Assembly (NCBI RefSeq): GCF_029893355.1
Contig: NZ_JARZAI010000003.1
Location: forward strand, 124,001-188,000
Reading direction: 5' to 3'
DNA from: Kitasatospora sp. MAA4
GTDB lineage: Bacteria; Actinomycetota; Actinomycetes; Streptomycetales; Streptomycetaceae
Length of the DNA: 64,000 bases
The notes under the pieces are model-generated. The model was not told the origin of the DNA. It ran no database searches and worked only from the letters and a program-made list of their open reading frames with translations. Below, piece by piece: positions 29,683-37,524 of this stretch. The number at the start of each line of letters is the position of its first letter. The first letter of the stretch is position 1. The translations under genes and the position numbers were made by a program.

Positions 29683-30398
29683 ACCGGCACTCCAGAGGTG
29701 GTGGTGGAACGGTTCTGCGTGACGCGGCTGACCCGGCCGTCCCGGAGCAGGACCGTGCGGTCGATCAGCGGCGCGAGCGGGCCGAGCTCGTGCAGCACCA
29801 GCAGGACGGCCGAACCGCGGGCGACCTCGCGGCGCAGCACGTCGGCCAGCAGCCGCTGGTGGGCCAGGTCGACCCCGGCCATCGGCTCGTCCATGATCAG
29901 CAGGTCCGGCGCGGCGACCAGCGCCCGGGCGATCAGTACCCGCTGCTGCTGGCCGCCGGAGAGGTCGCCGACCCCGTCGCCGGCCCGGTCGAGCAGGCCG
30001 ACCGCGTCCAGTGCCCGGTCGACGGCCGCCGCGTCCCGGCGGCGGAAGGGCAGCATCCGGTGCAGCGGCAGCCGTCCGGTGGAGACCACCTCGCGCACGG
30101 TCGCCGGCACGCCGCTCGCCGCGGTGGTGCGCTGCGGGACGTAGCCGATCCGGTGCCAGGCGCGGAAGGCCGCCTGCGGGGTGCCGAAGAGCTCCAGTTC
30201 GCCGCCGAGCAGCGGCACCGCGCCGACCACGGTCCTGACGGTGGTCGACTTGCCGCAGCCGTTGCCGCCGAGCAGCGCGACCACCTCGCCTGGGGCGACC
30301 GTGAGGTCCACCCCGTGCAGGACCGGACGGCCGCCGAGTGCGGCGACGGCGCCGCGCAGCCGGACGGCGGGCGTGGTGTCGTGGGGCGCGGGTGTCAC
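29679..30398 (-). CDS. znuC: Zinc ABC transporter ATPase ZnuC
   Basis: A 239-residue ATPase: Walker A LGGNGCGKSTT, Q-loop YVPQRTTA, signature DLSGGQQQRVLIARAL, Walker B LLIMDEPMAGVD and switch His in VLHELG. GTG at 30398 is chosen because GGAGGT ends five bases upstream; an ATG four codons earlier (30410) overlaps the znuA stop as TGATG but has no site. Energises zinc uptake with ZnuB. Confidence 0.92.
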   Translation of the reverse strand: MTPAPHDTTPAVRLRGAVAALGGRPVLHGVDLTVAPGEVVALLGGNGCGKSTTVRTVVGAVPLLGGELELFGTPQAAFRAWHRIGYVPQRTTAASGVPATVREVVSTGRLPLHRMLPFRRRDAAAVDRALDAVGLLDRAGDGVGDLSGGQQQRVLIARALVAAPDLLIMDEPMAGVDLAHQRLLADVLRREVARGSAVLLVLHELGPLAPLIDRTVLLRDGRVSRVTQNRSTTTSGVPV

Positions 30399-30409
30399 CG
30401 GGACCTCCA

Positions 30410-31369
30410 TCAGGTCGAGCAGCTGAGCGCGGTCCGCAGGGCGGTCAGGTTCTGCCGCATGATCGAGAAGTAGTCGTCGGCGGCCGGCTCGCGGACGCCT
30501 TCGATCGGGTCCAGCACGGCGGTCCTCAGGTTCAGGTCCTGGGCGACGGTGCTGGCCAGCTTGGGGCCGGCCGACGTCTCGAAGAAGACCGTCCCGACGC
30601 CGTGCGCCTTCGCCGCCCGCTGGATCTCGCCGAGGCGGGCCGGGGTGGGCTCGGACTCCGGGTCGACGCCGTTGATGGCGATCTGCTCCAGGCCGTAGCG
30701 GTCGGCGAGGTAGCCGAACGCGGCGTGGCTGGTGACGAAGGCCTTGCCGGCGCAGGTGTTCAGGCCGCTGTGGAACTCCCGGTCCAGGTCGCCGAGCTTC
30801 TCGACCAGGGCGTCGGCGTTCTGCCGGTAGTCGGCGGCGTGCGCCGGGTCGGCGGCGGCGAGTTCGGAGCCGACGCCGGCCGCGACCGCGGCGTACCGGG
30901 TCGGGTCGAGCCACAGGTGCGGATCGCCGGCGGCGTCGGCATGGCTGTGGCCGTCGTGGTCCTCGCTGTCCAGGTGGTGGTCGACGAGCGGTGCGGCGGC
31001 GGTGGCGTCGATCACGTGCCGGGAGTGGGACTGCGCGACGGCCTTGTCGACGGTGGGTTGCAGGCCCTTGAGGTAGAGGACGGCGTCGGCCTGCTGGACC
31101 GCACCCACCTGCCGGGCTGTCAGCTCCAGGTCGTGCGGCTCGACGCCGGCCGCGGTGAGGTCGGTCACCTCGACGTGCTCCCCGCCGATCTGCTCGGCCA
31201 GGTACCGGAGGGGGTAGAAGGACGCCACCACGTTCAGCCTGTCGTCGCCGGCCTCGGCGCCGCTGCTGTCGCTGCCGCAGGCGGAGAGCAGCAGGGCGCC
31301 GCCCGCGGTGGCGGTGGCGAGGGCTGTCGGGAGGCGGCGACCGTAGAGCATCATGACAATCATTCTCAT
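30410..31369 (-). CDS. znuA: Zinc-binding lipoprotein ZnuA
   Basis: A cluster A-I solute-binding protein, 319 residues at most. Lipobox LLSAC near residue 30 anchors it outside the membrane. Zinc ligands: His in VEPHDLELTARQ, a His/Asp-rich loop DHHLDSEDHDGHSHAD, DPHLWLDPTRY, and SHAAFGYLADRYGL. The first codons overlap a Zur box, so translation may really start at the ATGATG at 31354/31351 rather than ATG 31369. Lead gene of the znuACB-zur operon. Confidence 0.92.
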   Translation of the reverse strand: MRMIVMMLYGRRLPTALATATAGGALLLSACGSDSSGAEAGDDRLNVVASFYPLRYLAEQIGGEHVEVTDLTAAGVEPHDLELTARQVGAVQQADAVLYLKGLQPTVDKAVAQSHSRHVIDATAAAPLVDHHLDSEDHDGHSHADAAGDPHLWLDPTRYAAVAAGVGSELAAADPAHAADYRQNADALVEKLGDLDREFHSGLNTCAGKAFVTSHAAFGYLADRYGLEQIAINGVDPESEPTPARLGEIQRAAKAHGVGTVFFETSAGPKLASTVAQDLNLRTAVLDPIEGVREPAADDYFSIMRQNLTALRTALSCST

Positions 31370-31390
31370 CTTACTTGGAAATGATTGTCA
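31354..31390. promoter_or_regulatory. Two Zur boxes at znuA
   Basis: Site 1 at 31354-31368 reads on the minus strand TGAGAATGATTGTCA; site 2 at 31376-31390 reads TGGAAATGATTGTCA on the plus strand. Both fit the Streptomyces Zur palindrome TGAAAATGATTTTCA. A TTGACA (minus strand, 31392-31387) overlaps site 2, so Zur-Zn would block the znuA promoter. The sites lie about 210 bases before glyS on the other side. Confidence 0.88.
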
Positions 31391-31459
31391 ACTTGTCCGG
31401 GTTTGGACCGGGCGGCGCCCAAGCTTCGACTGAGCTTCGACCGTCTTTGGCATATCGAT

Positions 31460-31490
31460 TTGAAACCGCCACCCGCCGGGCCGGTAACCT
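31460..31490 (+). promoter_or_regulatory. Candidate glyS promoter
   Basis: TTGAAA (31460-31465), a 19-bp spacer and TAACCT (31485-31490) fit a primary-sigma promoter, giving a leader of about 100 bases. No T-box features are seen in the leader. Confidence 0.4.
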
Positions 31491-31597
31491 GAGGTATTCG
31501 GGCGCGCGGTTACGGTCGCGCCGCCCACATCTCGGCGCGGGCCCTGTCTGCGCCCCGCCCTGGTCCTTGACCGCGTCGTCGTACTGAAGAGAGCACT

Positions 31598-32980
31598 GTG
31601 GCCGCCGACAAGATCGACACGATCGTCAGCCTGAGCAAGCGCCGTGGCTTCGTCTACCCCTGCAGCGAGATCTATGGCGGTACGCGCGCCGCATGGGACT
31701 ACGGACCACTCGGCGTCGAGCTCAAGGAGAACATCAAGCGCCAGTGGTGGCGTTCGATGGTCACCGCTCGGGAGGACGTCGTCGGGATCGACTCGTCGGT
31801 GATCCTGGCCCGCGAGGTCTGGGAGGCCTCCGGCCACGTCGCGACCTTCAACGACCCGCTGACCGAGTGCACCTCCTGTCACAAGCGCTACCGCGCCGAC
31901 CACCTGGAGGAGGCCTACGAGGCCAAGCACGGCAAGCTGCCGGCCAACGGCCTGGCCGACATCAACTGCCCGCACTGCGGCACCAAGGGCGCCTTCACCA
32001 CGCCCAAGGAGTTCTCGGGCATGCTGAAGACCCACCTCGGTGTCACCGAGGACGCCTCCGGCCTGGCCTACCTGCGCCCCGAGACGGCCCAGGGCATCTT
32101 CACCAACTTCAAGGCCGTGCAGACCACTTCGCGCAAGAAGCCGCCGTTCGGCATCGCCCAGACCGGCAAGAGCTTCCGCAACGAGATCACGCCCGGCAAC
32201 TTCATCTTCCGCACCCGCGAGTTCGAGCAGATGGAGATGGAGTTCTTCGTCAAGCCGGGCGAGGACGAGGAGTGGCACGAGTACTGGCTCCAGCAGCGCT
32301 GGGACTGGTACGTGGGCCTGGGCCTGCGCACCGAGAACATGCGCTACTTCGAGCACCCGAAGGAGAAGCTCTCCCACTACGCCAAGCGCACCGTGGACAT
32401 CGAGTACCGCTTCAACTTCGGTGGCAGCGAGTTCTCGGAGCTCGAGGGCGTCGCGAACCGCACCGACTACGACCTCGCCACCCACAGCGAGGCGTCCGGC
32501 CAGGACCTCAAGTACTTCGACCAGGAGTCCGGCGAGCGGTACTTCCCGTACGTCATCGAGCCGGCAGCGGGCCTCAACCGCGCGATGCTGGCCTTCCTGC
32601 TCGACGCCTACTTCGAGGACGAGGCGCCCAACGCCAAGGGCGTCATGGAGAAGCGCGTCGGCATGCGGCTCGACCCGCGGCTCGCCCCGGTCAAGGTCGC
32701 GGTGCTGCCGCTGTCGCGCAACGCCGACCTCTCGCCGAAGGCCCGCGGGCTCGCCGCCGACCTGCGGACCGCCTGGAACGTCGAGTTCGACGACGCCGGC
32801 GCGATCGGCAAGCGCTACCGGCGTCAGGACGAGATCGGCACGCCGTTCTGCGTGACGGTCGACTTCGACACCCTTGAGGACAACGCGGTCACCATCCGCG
32901 ACCGCGACACCATGGCGCAGGAGCGGGTCTCGCTCGACCAGGTGAAGTCCTACCTGGGCGCCCGCCTGATCGGCTGCTGA
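31598..32980 (+). CDS. glyS: Glycyl-tRNA synthetase (alpha2 type)
   Basis: A 460-residue class II synthetase of the eukaryote-like homodimeric kind that charges tRNA-Gly. Motif 1 region [18 protein letters not shown] near residue 28, zinc-site CTSCHKRY near 93 and CPHCG near 125 in the insertion, motif 2 [24 protein letters not shown] near 194, motif 3 with [10 protein letters not shown] and [16 protein letters not shown] near 325, and the C-terminal anticodon domain. GTG at 31598 follows AAGAGAG. The zinc site makes its placement beside a Zur-controlled zinc importer suggestive. Confidence 0.96.
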   Translation: MAADKIDTIVSLSKRRGFVYPCSEIYGGTRAAWDYGPLGVELKENIKRQWWRSMVTAREDVVGIDSSVILAREVWEASGHVATFNDPLTECTSCHKRYRADHLEEAYEAKHGKLPANGLADINCPHCGTKGAFTTPKEFSGMLKTHLGVTEDASGLAYLRPETAQGIFTNFKAVQTTSRKKPPFGIAQTGKSFRNEITPGNFIFRTREFEQMEMEFFVKPGEDEEWHEYWLQQRWDWYVGLGLRTENMRYFEHPKEKLSHYAKRTVDIEYRFNFGGSEFSELEGVANRTDYDLATHSEASGQDLKYFDQESGERYFPYVIEPAAGLNRAMLAFLLDAYFEDEAPNAKGVMEKRVGMRLDPRLAPVKVAVLPLSRNADLSPKARGLAADLRTAWNVEFDDAGAIGKRYRRQDEIGTPFCVTVDFDTLEDNAVTIRDRDTMAQERVSLDQVKSYLGARLIGC

Positions 32981-32987
32981 CACCCCT

Positions 32988-33038
32988 GGCACGCAAAGAC
33001 CCCCACCGCGCTCGTCGCGGTGGGGGTCTTCGCGTGCC
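32988..33038. terminator. Strong bidirectional terminator after glyS
   Basis: Arms 32988-33010 and 33016-33038 form a 23-bp stem with one mismatch and loop CTCGT. It separates glyS from the convergent NADAR gene, whose stop is at 33040. Confidence 0.92.
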
Positions 33039-33039
33039 G

Positions 33040-33618
33040 TCACTCCGACAGCTGCCTGCGCGCCTCCATCAGCGCGAAACCCAGCAGGTTGAGCCCGCGC
33101 CAGTGCGCCGGATCGGTGGCGAGTTCGCTGTCGGCCGCCAGCCCGATGCCCCAGACCCGGTCCACCGGGCTGGCCTCGACCAGGACGCGCCGACCGGTGC
33201 CCAGCAGGTAGCCGCGCAGCGCGTCGTCCTGCCCGAACTTGGCGACGTTGCCGGCCACCACCAGGTCGAACCGCGCCGCATCCCACTTCTCGTCCTCGAA
33301 GCCGCGCACCAGCCGGCCGAGCTTCTTCGCCTCGGCGGGCGTGCGGGCCGCCAGGATCCGCGGCACGATCTCCTCGTCCCCGAACAGCCGCGCCTTGCCC
33401 GCCATCATCCAGTGCTCGGCCGTCGCGTAGCGGACCCCGTCGACGACGAAGGCAGCCGGCCACCACTGGCTCAGCGACCCCGCGCCGATCCGCCCGTCCC
33501 GCTCGGCGCGATGCCCCCAGAACAGCAGGTACTTGGGCTGCACCCCGGTGGCGACCAGTGCGGCCAGCTCCTCGCGGGTGCGGGTTTCGGCGGGGGTGAG
33601 GTGCTGGTGCGTCGTCAT
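33040..33618 (-). CDS. NADAR family protein (YbiA-like)
   Basis: A 192-residue NADAR domain protein; the family includes the riboflavin-intermediate N-glycosidase YbiA and enzymes that remove ADP-ribose from guanine bases. Signature parts: LLFWGH near residue 30, LSQWWPAAFVVDGVRYATAEHWMMAGKA near 49, and FGQDDALRGYLLGTG with DRVWGIGL near 150. Length is normal. Its ATG overlaps the end of a LysR remnant by four bases on the same strand. Confidence 0.88.
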   Translation of the reverse strand: MTTHQHLTPAETRTREELAALVATGVQPKYLLFWGHRAERDGRIGAGSLSQWWPAAFVVDGVRYATAEHWMMAGKARLFGDEEIVPRILAARTPAEAKKLGRLVRGFEDEKWDAARFDLVVAGNVAKFGQDDALRGYLLGTGRRVLVEASPVDRVWGIGLAADSELATDPAHWRGLNLLGFALMEARRQLSE

Positions 33619-33884
33619 GGGTCCATGGTGGCAGCGGGTTCCGACAGTCGGCGAACGATTTGTCGCGGCAGTGAGGCGCAGAATGCGGCCGTGTACGCGG
33701 GGATGAGCGGCGAGCGGTCGGCGCGGCGCCAGGCGAGGACCAGGCGGCTCGGCGGGAGGTCGTCGACCGGGCGGTAGAGGATGCCCTCGACGCGGTGGCG
33801 GGCGCGGCTAGGGCCCTCCACGACGGCTGAGTGTCCCGATTCCGTGACAGTCACCTCCTTCATGCCACGTTCGAACCCCTTCAC
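33615..33884 (-). pseudogene. Remnant of a LysR-type regulator (C-terminal end)
   Basis: Only about 55-60 codons, from ILYRPVDDLPPSRLVLAWRRADRSPLIPAY to the stop, look like the last strand and helix of a LysR substrate-binding domain (YRPL.D.PPSRL.LAWR..DRSPLV). The open frame extends to 89 codons, with an ATG at 33884, but its first third is not LysR-like, and the DNA-binding domain is gone. A perfect AAGGAGGTGA occurs at about 33865-33856 on this strand without a well-placed start. Translation, if any, would couple to the NADAR gene through the ATGA overlap. Confidence 0.6.
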
Positions 33885-33929
33885 CGCGTCGGACGGAGAG
33901 GAGTTGGATCGAGCAGGGGAGTCGGGACA

Positions 33930-35174
33930 GTGGAGTCGATTCGTACAAGGTCCATCGGTGCACGGGCGGGCCGTCCGCTAGCGGCGGCGCTGGTGCTGAG
34001 CAGCGCGCTGCTGCTGGCGACCGGTTGCGGCCCGAGCGGCGGTGGCCCGAGCGGCGGTGGCCCGAGCAGCGGTGGCGCCGGCGGGACGGGCGCGGCTGGG
34101 GCGCCGTCCGCCGCCGCACACCCCTCGGCGGCGGTGCTGGACGTGCAGCCGGGCGACGGTACGCAGAACGTGGCCCCGACCGGCGCGCTGAAGGTCTCGG
34201 TGGCCGGCGGCAAGCTGACCCAGGTGACGGTCGCCGGCCCGGACGGCAAGCCGGTGCCCGGCACGGTGGCCTCCGACGGGCTGACCTGGGTGCCGTCGGC
34301 CGGCCTCGCGGTGGGGACGGCGTACAAGGTCGACGCCCAGGCCGTCGACGCGCAGGGCGTGCCGACCGCCAGTACCAGCGGCTTCACCACGCTCACGCCG
34401 ACGAAGACGGCCAAACTGGCCGACAACATCGATGGCGGTGGGACCTACGGCGTCGGCATGATCATCAGGGTCGACTTCCACCAGGCGGTCGTCAACAAGG
34501 CGGCGGCGCTCCAGGCCGTCACCGTCGAGACCTCCGACAACACCCCGGTCAAGGGGCACTGGTTCAACGACGACAACTGGCTGGACCTGCGCCCGGAGAC
34601 CTACTGGAAGCCCGGCACGAAGGTGACGATCCACTACCGCACCAAGAGCGCCGAGCTCTCTCCCGGTGTCTACGGCAACGTCGACAAGGACGAGAGCTTC
34701 ACCATCGGCCGCTCCAAGATCAGCACGGCCGACGCCGCCACCCACGAGATGACGGTCGCCGAGAACGGCACCACCCGCACCATCGCGATGACGGCGGGTA
34801 CCGACGACAACCCGTCCTGGAACGGCACCATGGTGGTCTTCGAGAAGGACCGGATGGTCCACATGGACTCGGCCACCACCACCATCAAGGGCCCGGCCTA
34901 CGTCGCCGACGAGCCGCACGGCCTGAAGATCACCGACTCCGGCTCCTACGTGCACGGCAACCCCAAGGCCGTCGCCGCCGCGGGCCACGAGAACATCAGC
35001 CACGGCTGCATCGGCCTGCCGGACACCCCGACCGGCGACGACAGCTCGGTGGCGGGGAAGTTCTGGGCCGACTCGATGATCGGCGACGTGGTGATAGTCC
35101 AGCACTCGGTCGGCAAGCAGGTCGCCCTGGACAACGGCCTCGGCGGCTGGAACGCCCCCTGGTCCACCTGGTAA
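33930..35174 (+). CDS. Lipid-anchored L,D-transpeptidase
   Basis: A 414-residue YkuD-domain enzyme that makes 3-3 cross-links in peptidoglycan. N-terminal signal with lipobox LLLATGC near residue 30; a GPSGGG repeat linker; two Ig-like domains (about 65-260); catalytic YkuD domain with HGNPKAVAAAGHENISHGCIGLP near residue 350 (Cys nucleophile in SHGCI); C-terminal WNAPWSTW tail as in mycobacterial LdtMt2 types. GTG at 33930 follows GGGGAG by eight bases. Carbapenem-sensitive cross-linking is known for the family. Confidence 0.93.
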   Translation: MESIRTRSIGARAGRPLAAALVLSSALLLATGCGPSGGGPSGGGPSSGGAGGTGAAGAPSAAAHPSAAVLDVQPGDGTQNVAPTGALKVSVAGGKLTQVTVAGPDGKPVPGTVASDGLTWVPSAGLAVGTAYKVDAQAVDAQGVPTASTSGFTTLTPTKTAKLADNIDGGGTYGVGMIIRVDFHQAVVNKAAALQAVTVETSDNTPVKGHWFNDDNWLDLRPETYWKPGTKVTIHYRTKSAELSPGVYGNVDKDESFTIGRSKISTADAATHEMTVAENGTTRTIAMTAGTDDNPSWNGTMVVFEKDRMVHMDSATTTIKGPAYVADEPHGLKITDSGSYVHGNPKAVAAAGHENISHGCIGLPDTPTGDDSSVAGKFWADSMIGDVVIVQHSVGKQVALDNGLGGWNAPWSTW

Positions 35175-35186
35175 CCGCCGGTCGGT

Positions 35187-35597
35187 CTAAGCCTGGACCT
35201 GTCCCGGCGCCTCGACCGGAAGACCGCGCTCGGCGGCGGCCGCAGCCAGCCGCCGGTCGTAGGTGACGAACGCCGTGAGCGCGTGTTCCAGGTGTTCGGC
35301 GCTGGCCAGGTGGATCGCGTCCAGGCTGTGCAGGTGCTGCCCGGGCAGCAGGCGTGCGGCCCGCAGGATGGGATCCGACAACCGGATGCGAAGCAGCCGG
35401 TCCAGGGCATCCTCGGCGGCGTCGAGGAGATAGGGCGGGGCCTCGACCCTGATCAGAGCCCGTGGCACCTCGACCTGGGCCAGAGCACTGGTGGCATGTC
35501 CTTCGGATCCGCGCGCCGAGAGAAAGGTGCGCAGGTCGTCGGACTCCTGCTCGGGCACGATCAGTTTCAACAGCGCGCGGGAGTCGAGGTAGATCAA
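35187..35597 (-). CDS. vapC: VapC-type PIN domain ribonuclease toxin
   Basis: A 136-residue PIN domain. Acidic active-site residues: Asp5 in MIYLDSRALLKL, Glu in ALAQVEVPRAL near residue 43, Asp in HSLDAIHLASA near 93, Asp in VTYDRRLAAAA near 113. PIN toxins of this type cleave tRNA or rRNA. The upstream antitoxin gene overlaps by four bases (ATGA), the normal VapBC order. Converges on the transpeptidase gene. Confidence 0.9.
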   Translation of the reverse strand: MIYLDSRALLKLIVPEQESDDLRTFLSARGSEGHATSALAQVEVPRALIRVEAPPYLLDAAEDALDRLLRIRLSDPILRAARLLPGQHLHSLDAIHLASAEHLEHALTAFVTYDRRLAAAAAERGLPVEAPGQVQA

Positions 35598-35887
35598 CGC
35601 TCCTCCTCGTCCCGCATGGTCTGCAGGGCTTCCGACGGCGAGGCGAGCCCGGCGGGAGCGGCAGGCGGAACCCAGTCCGCGAGGCCCCGAGCGGTGGCCG
35701 CGTTCTCCGGATCGATCGTGCCGTCCTTGACGAGGTCCTCGAGAACGCGCTGTTCGGGATCCGGAGGGGACAGCACCGCGATCAGCCGGCCGTTGCGGGT
35801 GATCTCGATGCGCTCGCCGGCGGCGACACGGTCGACCAGTTCGCTGGCGTGCTGCTGAAGCTGACGGATCGGGACTCTTGACGTCAT
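35594..35887 (-). CDS. vapB: VapB-type antitoxin, Phd/YefM family
   Basis: A 97-residue antitoxin. The N-terminal Phd/YefM fold reads RVPIRQLQQHASELVDRVAAGERIEITRNGRLIAVLSPP; the acidic C-terminal tail ending MRDEEER would wrap the toxin. ATG at 35887 is chosen because TAGCGT (minus strand, 35900-35895) seven bases upstream looks like a -10 element for a leaderless mRNA; the longer frame up to 35929 would run through the operator. Confidence 0.9.
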   Translation of the reverse strand: MTSRVPIRQLQQHASELVDRVAAGERIEITRNGRLIAVLSPPDPEQRVLEDLVKDGTIDPENAATARGLADWVPPAAPAGLASPSEALQTMRDEEER

Positions 35888-35909
35888 ACGACTCACGCTA
35901 GGAGAGAAC

Positions 35910-35940
35910 GTGCGGCATCTGCCGCACATGTGCGGCAGAT
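35910..35940. promoter_or_regulatory. Palindromic operator of vapBC
   Basis: 35917-35940 is a perfect 24-bp palindrome (12-bp arms, left arm ATCTGCCGCACA). It overlaps a second palindrome, GTGCGGCA-TC-TGCCGCAC at 35910-35927, so three copies of the GTGCGGCA half-site lie in 31 bp. The site covers the -35 region of the likely vapB promoter, as expected for autorepression by the antitoxin-toxin complex. Confidence 0.8.
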
Positions 35941-35959
35941 CCAGCCGAACGAAGTACGC

Positions 35960-37423
35960 CTACCCCATCGTGCGCGGCAGCCGGGTGCTGAGCCAGCAGA
36001 CCGCGACGGAGCCGAGCGACTGGATCGCCAGGACCAGGGCGAGTGCGTGGCCCATGCCCAGGCTGGGGGTCAGGGAGAGGAAGAGCGTCCCGAGTGTCGC
36101 CACGCCCAGGGCCAGGCTGGACTGCTGAGCGGTCGCCAGCACGCCGCTGCCCAGGCCCGCGCTCTGCGCGGGCAGGGTGGAGAGCACCACGCGGAAGAGC
36201 GGGGTGCCGACCAGGCCGTTGCCGAGGCCGGTGACGAGCATCCCGGGCAGCAGGGTGAGGACGGAGAGGCCGCGGAAGTCGGCCAGCACGGTCGCGATCA
36301 GGATGGCGGTGCCCAGCGCCTGGAGGACGGAACCGGCGGTGATCACCCGGCTGCCGAAGCGGCCGATCAGCCGCGGCCCGGCCAGCGAGGAGGAGAAGTA
36401 GCCGGTGGCCAGCGGGACCAGGGCCACCCCGGACATCACCGGGCTGAGTCGCAGTCCCTGCTGGAGGGTGATCGCCAGGACGAACATGAAGCCGCCGAAG
36501 CTGCCGAAGTAGGGGAGCGCGATGCCCAGGCCGCGCCGCATCTCGGGGATCCGCAGCAGCGACGGCGGTACCAGCGGCTGTCGTCCGGCCCGCTCGGCCC
36601 GTCGCTCCACCACCACGAAGCCGACCGCGGCGAACGGGAAGAGCGCCAGCAGCAGCCAGCTCCACAGCGGCCAGCCGGCGGCCCGTCCCTCCATCAGCGG
36701 GATGAAGAGGCTCAGCAGTGCGACGCTCAGCAGGACGGTTCCCGGCAGGTCCACCCGGCTGGGCTGCGGCGAGCGGCTCTCCGGCACGTACCGGATCGCG
36801 AGGACGGCGGTGAGCAGCGCGAACGGGACGTTGAGCAGGAAGATCGCGCGCCAGCCCGTGCCGAACAGGTCGGCGGTGATCAGCATCCCGCCCAGGACCT
36901 GGCCGATCACCACCGAGACGCCGCCGACCGCGCCGTAGATGCTCAGCGCGCGGGCGCGCTGGGTGCCGGAGGTGGCGGCGGTGATGGTGGCGAGCACCTG
37001 GGGGACCAGCAGGGCGGCCGCGGCGCCCTGGGTGATCCGGGCGGCCACCAGGGTCGCGGCCGTCGGGGCGAGTCCGCAGGCCAGCGAGGTGATCGCGAAG
37101 GCCGCCGCACCGGCGACGAAGAGCCGCCGGCGGCCGAGGCTGTCGCCGAGTCGGCCACCGAGCACCAGCAGGACGGCGAAGGCGATGCCGTACCCGGCAG
37201 CGACCAGTTCCAGGACGGCCGGTCCGGCTGCCAGGTCGTGGTCGATGGTGGGCAGGGCGACGTTGACGATGAAGAAGTCCAGCATCGGCAGGAAGGCGCC
37301 GAGCAGGACGGTGACCAGGCCGGCGACCGAGAGGGTGTGGTGCCGGTCGGCCGTGCTCCGCTGCGGGGAGCTGATCGGGCGAGCCTGGGGGTGTTCCAGT
37401 TGCTGTTCCAGTTGCTGAGTCAC
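35960..37423 (-). CDS. MFS drug efflux transporter, DHA2 (EmrB/QacA) family
   Basis: A 487-residue membrane protein with about 14 helices. Motif A GGRLGDSLGRRRLFVAG near residue 90, motif C-like GQVLGGMLITAD near 175, and the N-terminal LDFFIVNVALPTI helix typical of the DHA2 group (Asp in helix 1). Proton-driven drug or dye export is expected. Divergent from an MmyB-type regulator, which probably controls it. Confidence 0.9.
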   Translation of the reverse strand: MTQQLEQQLEHPQARPISSPQRSTADRHHTLSVAGLVTVLLGAFLPMLDFFIVNVALPTIDHDLAAGPAVLELVAAGYGIAFAVLLVLGGRLGDSLGRRRLFVAGAAAFAITSLACGLAPTAATLVAARITQGAAAALLVPQVLATITAATSGTQRARALSIYGAVGGVSVVIGQVLGGMLITADLFGTGWRAIFLLNVPFALLTAVLAIRYVPESRSPQPSRVDLPGTVLLSVALLSLFIPLMEGRAAGWPLWSWLLLALFPFAAVGFVVVERRAERAGRQPLVPPSLLRIPEMRRGLGIALPYFGSFGGFMFVLAITLQQGLRLSPVMSGVALVPLATGYFSSSLAGPRLIGRFGSRVITAGSVLQALGTAILIATVLADFRGLSVLTLLPGMLVTGLGNGLVGTPLFRVVLSTLPAQSAGLGSGVLATAQQSSLALGVATLGTLFLSLTPSLGMGHALALVLAIQSLGSVAVCWLSTRLPRTMG

Positions 37424-37450
37424 GAGTACGAGGATTCAGGGGTTCGTACC

Positions 37451-37499
37451 CTGGTACCAGAGTTTGTTTATCCTGTTATAAGGAGTACCTGGCACCCGG
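37451..37499. promoter_or_regulatory. Candidate operator in MFS/MmyB divergent region
   Basis: CTGGTACCAG (37451-37460) is a perfect 10-bp palindrome, and TACCTGGCACCCGG (37486-37499) carries a related half-site 35 bases away. Both lie between the divergent start codons. A binding site for the adjacent regulator is the simplest reading. Confidence 0.45.
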
Positions 37500-37524
37500 G
37501 TCAGGACTGTCGCATGCTGGGGTT

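Noticed and set aside
31391..31597. T-box riboswitch before glyS
   Set aside because: No T-box sequence or specifier stem-loop is seen, and in actinobacteria T-boxes are mainly known at ileS.
33040..36000. A mobile element carrying NADAR, transpeptidase and vapBC
   Set aside because: No integrase, transposase, flanking direct repeats or base-composition shift is visible.
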